Assembly: GCA_025526915.1 (NCBI GenBank)
Contig: JAHLKH010000015.1
Span: 62,001 to 126,000, forward strand
Direction: 5' to 3'
Source: Entophlyctis helioformis
Lineage: Eukaryota > Chytridiomycota > Chytridiomycetes > Chytridiales > Chytriomycetaceae
DNA length: 64,000 nucleotides
Shown here: positions 60,388 to 64,000 of the stretch, in pieces
Layout of the letters: every line of letters begins with the position of its first letter
Position numbering within the stretch: position 1 is the first letter of the stretch
Notes under the pieces: generated by a model
What the model saw: only the letters and a program-made list of their open reading frames with translations
Told to the model about the DNA's origin: nothing
Database searches by the model: none
Translations under genes and position numbers: made by a program

Positions 60388-61335
60388 TTACTCGGCAATG
60401 TGGGCAGCGTACTGCTCCTCGGAGAGAAGGCCGTCGAGCTGCGTCTCGTCGGCGACCTTGATCTTGGCAATCCAGCCTGCAGGATGGATCCGATCCGCAC
60501 CGAGTGGGGATAGACCAGATCAGCAAGCAACGGCGGCCGTGCCGATCAGATCGTGTCAGCGAGCAGTCAAGCCAGTCGAGTCAGTTGTCGGCTGCATTCA
60601 GATATGGCGGGACAGCCCGACGGACAGCCACGGCAGCAGAGACGCACCCTCCTCGTAGGGTGACGTGTTGATGAGAGACGGCTCGTCGCCCAGCTTGGTG
60701 TTGACCTCGACGACCTCGCCGCCGACGGGAGCGTAGACGTCCGAAGCCGCCTTGACACTCTCGACAGCGCTGATGATCTCTGCAACGCACGCACGTACAC
60801 ATGCATGCACACACACATGCATGGACAGGACAGTCAGCCTATGGCCTAGCTGCAGCCTGGCAGAGCGGCAGTGGTTGGGCGAGGGCTCACCCTTGCGCTT
60901 GAGGACAGCGCCGACCGAGGGCACTTCGACAAAGACGACATCGCCGAGAGCCTTCTGGGCGTAGTCTGTGATGCCGACGGTGCCGACGCCGTTGGACACG
61001 GACACCCACTCGTGCTCAGGCGTGTAGCGACGAGCTGTTGGGTCGTTGATGCAAGGCCGTTGGTTTGTCAGCTCATGTCACATGCACGCACGCACACACT
61101 CACGATGTTGGCGGCAGCAGGCGGGCGAGAGCGGCATGGACGGCGAGTGTGGGGTGCTGGCAGCTGCTGGCGAGAGGAGGCAAGAGAGGGGAGCGAGAGA
61201 GGGGAAGAGAGAGGGAAAGAGGAGGAACTGACTTGCGTAGGTGCGCAGAGCAAGCATGCGCAGAGGGCGGGCGGCCTGGAAGTGGGCGGCCTGGAAGCGG
61301 GCAGCGGCAGAGGCAGCGAGGCGGAGCGAGATCAT
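60388..61335 (-). CDS. GCSH: glycine cleavage system H protein, mitochondrial
   Basis: Exons 61233-61335, 60891-61034, 60648-60779 and 60388-60476 encode 155 aa. The first 35 residues (MISLRLAASAAARFQAAHFQ) make a mitochondrial presequence. The lipoyl domain has YTPEHEWVSV, VGITDYAQKALGDVVFVEVP, and ESVKAASDVYAP with the lipoylated Lys, ending with GWIAKIKV. The H protein carries the aminomethyl group between P, T and L proteins and is also a lipoyl relay. All four exons join in phase with GT-AG borders. Confidence 0.95.
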
Positions 61336-61399
61336 GGCGGGCGGTTGGCAAAAGATTGAGCAAGCCAGCAGCGCGCTTTGCCCTGTTGCAAACACGCAG

Positions 61400-63017
61400 A
61401 TGCTGTCGAACACGGCGCGCCTTGGACGCAGTAAGCAGCGGCTGCGATGCCTGCTTGCAGTGGATGCCTGCCTGCCTGCTTGTAGCGGATGCTTGCCTGC
61501 CTGCTTGCACACATGCACGCATCTGACTCCTGCAGCTAGACGCCCCCAAGCCAGCCGCATCGGCCGTCGACGACGGCGCGGACGGCATCGACGACGCAGA
61601 TGTGCCACCGCTCGAGGACATGTCGCACGTCTTCAGCAAGCTGTCCACGGCCGGCAAGTGTTGCCGGAGCCATCAATGGCCGCACGACCGTCCCTGCTGA
61701 CCGGCCCTGCATGCACACGGCACAATGCACACGGCTCGCTGCAGACGGCAAGCAGACGCCTCTGTCACGGCCCGTGCAGCTCGAGTCCCTTGCAGCGTCC
61801 ACGCTGCCCGACACGAGCAGCAAGCAGATGAGCGCGACAAGCCCCTCGGGTGCCACACCCGCCAGGAGCGCGGTGTCCGCAAAGACGGCGTCAATGGCCC
61901 CGGCTGTTGCACCTGCCGCAAGCAAAGAGGTGAGCTCGGCTCTGTCCTCCTGCGAGCAGCCGGCGTGTGTGCATGACACCTTGGATGATCGCAACCAGTT
62001 CTCTGGCCTCAAGAAGGGCTTCTTTGGGCCATCGTCGTCGCTGTCGCCATCGCCATCGCCATCGCCATCGTCATCGTCATCGTCATCGTCATCGCCATCG
62101 CATGCCGCCGCATCAGCAACAGCCGCCAAGCCGGTCCTGCGTCCTGCCAGCATCAACACCAAGCCAGCCGCTGGCCCCAGCAAGCTTGCCCAGTCCATGC
62201 ACATCATGTCGCCAAGCCCCGTCACATCGACACCGCCAACCGCGTCCAGTGCCGGCCATGCAGACCACGACGCCATGCCGTTCCTTCGCGCGTCTGGCCC
62301 AGCCACCGGCGGCCTGAGCGAGTCGCTCAAGTCCATGTTCAAGGTCAACGACGACGGCCAGGGACCACGCAAGTCACCATTGCATCAGACCATCATGCAT
62401 GGCTGCGGCACTGACACGCACGTGCACAACCCCGCACAGCTTGGATGACAGACAAGTTCTGGCAACGGATCCAGTCATCGCCAACGCTCATGAAGGCACT
62501 CGGCCATCCAGACTTTGCGCAGGCAGCTCAAGACCTCGAGTCGAACCCGCAGGAGGCGTTCACCAAATACGCAAAGTCCAAGCCGGAGCTCATGGCCGCT
62601 CTGCGCGAGCTTGCCGCAATCATTGGCGACCAGCTGCTGAGCTATGCCGACGAGTCGGACAAGTCCAGTGCGCCGTCCAGTCGACGCGGGTCGGCGGCGG
62701 ATGCATTGAGCGTGCGACCTGCTGTGCCAGACGATCTGCCTGCACACGAGAAACGGCTTGTCGAGCGCGTGCTGAACGATCCGCTTGTCCAGGTGCGTTC
62801 GCAGTCCGTGCATGCAGTCCATGTGCAGCACTGACACGGCGAATGCATGCAATATGATACACAGGACGCGCTGCGAGACCCCGATGTGCAGCGGATCCTG
62901 TCGGACATCCAGCGCAGTGGGGCTGACCTCATGAAGATCATGCGGTCCTCGCCCCAGCCGGTCCTGGACAAACTGAACAAACTCATCGACTGCGGCCTTT
63001 TACAGATCCAGCGCTGA
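61400..63017 (+). CDS. STI1-like domain protein of unknown function
   Basis: Start at 61400 (MLSNTARLGR) with a short first exon and the second from 61540. Later exons are partly uncertain; the last two are about 62445-62792 and 62865-63017. The middle is low complexity with a Ser/Pro run and a conserved-looking FSGLKKGFFG. The C-terminal 170 residues are helical, with FWQRIQSSPTLMKALGHPDF and then DALRDPDVQRILSDIQRSGA, the DP-type STI1 repeat found in Hsp70/90 co-chaperones and ubiquilins. A co-chaperone role is an inference. Confidence 0.5.
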
Positions 63018-63108
63018 CCGTCCTCGCCGCCGTCACCCACTCACCCATTCCGTATCCATAATGAACACTTGCCTGGCCCAACGTCACGACAAGGTGACGA
63101 GATTCAAT

Positions 63109-63110
<2 letters not shown>

Positions 63111-63159
<49 letters not shown>
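63111..63159. repeat. GA microsatellite
   Basis: About 24 AG units, 7 bp before the stop codon of the minus-strand ASNSD1-like gene and within the shared 3' region of two convergent genes. Confidence 0.95.
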
Positions 63160-63165
63160 ACGGGG

Positions 63166-64000
63166 TCAAGCGGCCTCCTGCCCCTTTTGCCGGCCAGACT
63201 CCATCTTGGCAGTCCGTGCACCAAACTGCACAGCGCGTTTGGGCTCGACCGCCGCGCGGCTCAGCCCAAGCATCTCAGCGGCCTGTCTCAGCAGCAGTTT
63301 GTCGCCGACGCCCTTGGCGAGTCGGGGATCGACCTTGAGATGGACGGGGAGCCCACACAGCAGAGACGTGACCGAGCCGTCAAGGAACGGGAACCGCACC
63401 TCTTTGCCGTGGGACGCGATGATGCGGTCGTCGCGGCCGAGATTGCGCGACGCGATTCGCGACACGTCCAGCTGCAGCTCCGTGACGAGTCCCTGCCAGC
63501 CGGATTTGATGTACTGCACTCGGTGTCGGCCATATCCGCCCAGCTGACCATATCGCCATTCATGTCAGCTGCCATTCATGCTGCGGTGTCATATCAGCAG
63601 CCGTGGGCACGCATGCCATGCACCCACCTGTTCGTCGGCACCAAGACCGCTGAACAGCACGCGTGCCTTGCTCTCATAGGGCATCTGGCTGCCATCGTCT
63701 AGCGTGACCACGCCTGTGCATCGCTACACCGTCAGTCTAGCCACACATCCCAACACCGCACCACTCAACCTGCCTACCACAGCCACGAGACGCGAACCAA
63801 AACGCCATCGCAATACTCTGTCGCGATCAGCAACCGTGTTAGGACATTGCTTGCCAGAATGGACAAGAGGAGGATCGAGTCGGCTCACCAGGTCCATGAC
63901 AGTCGACAGGGGAGCCATGAGACGCTGGATACGAGACCGCTGCGCAACAGCCTCGGTGTACGGGACATCCACCTCAATGAACCGCCACACGCGGCCAGGG
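63166..64000 (-). CDS. ASNSD1: asparagine synthetase domain-containing protein 1, 5' end outside window
   Basis: Exons 63889-64000 (partial), 63778-63817, 63628-63698 and 63166-63543. Successive exons read [91 protein letters not shown] and a C-terminal [14 protein letters not shown], which matches ASNSD1 rather than ordinary asparagine synthetase. The synthetase-like C-terminal domain is present; the N-terminal amidotransferase half lies outside. Activity on asparagine is not established for this family. Confidence 0.92.

Overview
This is compact, GC-rich nuclear DNA from a eukaryote. Most genes have several short GT-AG introns, a few have GC-AG introns, and neighbouring genes are separated by 20 to 400 bp. 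The gene set is opisthokont-like: elongin C, UBE2T, Dbp5/DDX19, glucosidase II alpha, mitochondrial OXA1, TRAPPC2, MED19, GCSH and class III ADH. One gene (43.9-46.4 kb) carries motifs I associate with fungal PP1/nutrient regulators (a DUF1752-like N-terminus and a DUF3295-like C-terminus). I therefore lean towards a non-Dikarya (early-diverging) fungus, but the sequence does not prove this. One lineage oddity is a single-domain phosphofructokinase of the plant/protist type.

Layout. 0-22 kb is ordinary, dense gene space: a secreted Cys-rich protein, a 62-aa unknown ORF, tRNA-Ser(UGA), cytochrome P450, a LINE relic, cytochrome c, elongin C, UBE2T, DDX19/Dbp5, glucosidase II alpha, OXA1, an SRPBCC protein, phosphofructokinase, fumarate reductase fused to cytochrome b5, and a MOSC-domain protein.

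22.1-34.5 kb is a repeat and retroelement nest. Two near-identical 2.6-kb units each carry an ankyrin-type gene, a dead reverse-transcriptase fragment and a tRNA-Ser(AGA) gene. They flank a full-length 6-kb LINE with intact ORF1 and ORF2. A third tRNA-Ser(AGA) copy and a truncated LINE lie at the edges.

34.6-43.7 kb is degraded or error-rich. Here are an SLC25A46/Ugo1-like carrier, a possible TRAPPC12-like protein and an NDR/Cbk1-type kinase, all broken by repeated one- or two-base frame slips. They are followed by an inverted pair of XPG-like ORF fragments and an ORF whose C-terminus resembles a TnpB/Fanzor zinc ribbon.

43.9-64 kb is dense gene space again: the polyQ regulator, a multi-TM protein, an MFS transporter, S-(hydroxymethyl)glutathione dehydrogenase, TRAPPC2, a CUE-CCCH-SMR protein, MED19, GCSH, an STI1-like protein and an ASNSD1 homologue running off the window.

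Exons were placed by hand from splice signals, frame and remembered family conservation. No database was searched, so family names rest on motif recognition. Coordinates of multi-exon genes are start-to-stop spans, with exons listed in the evidence.
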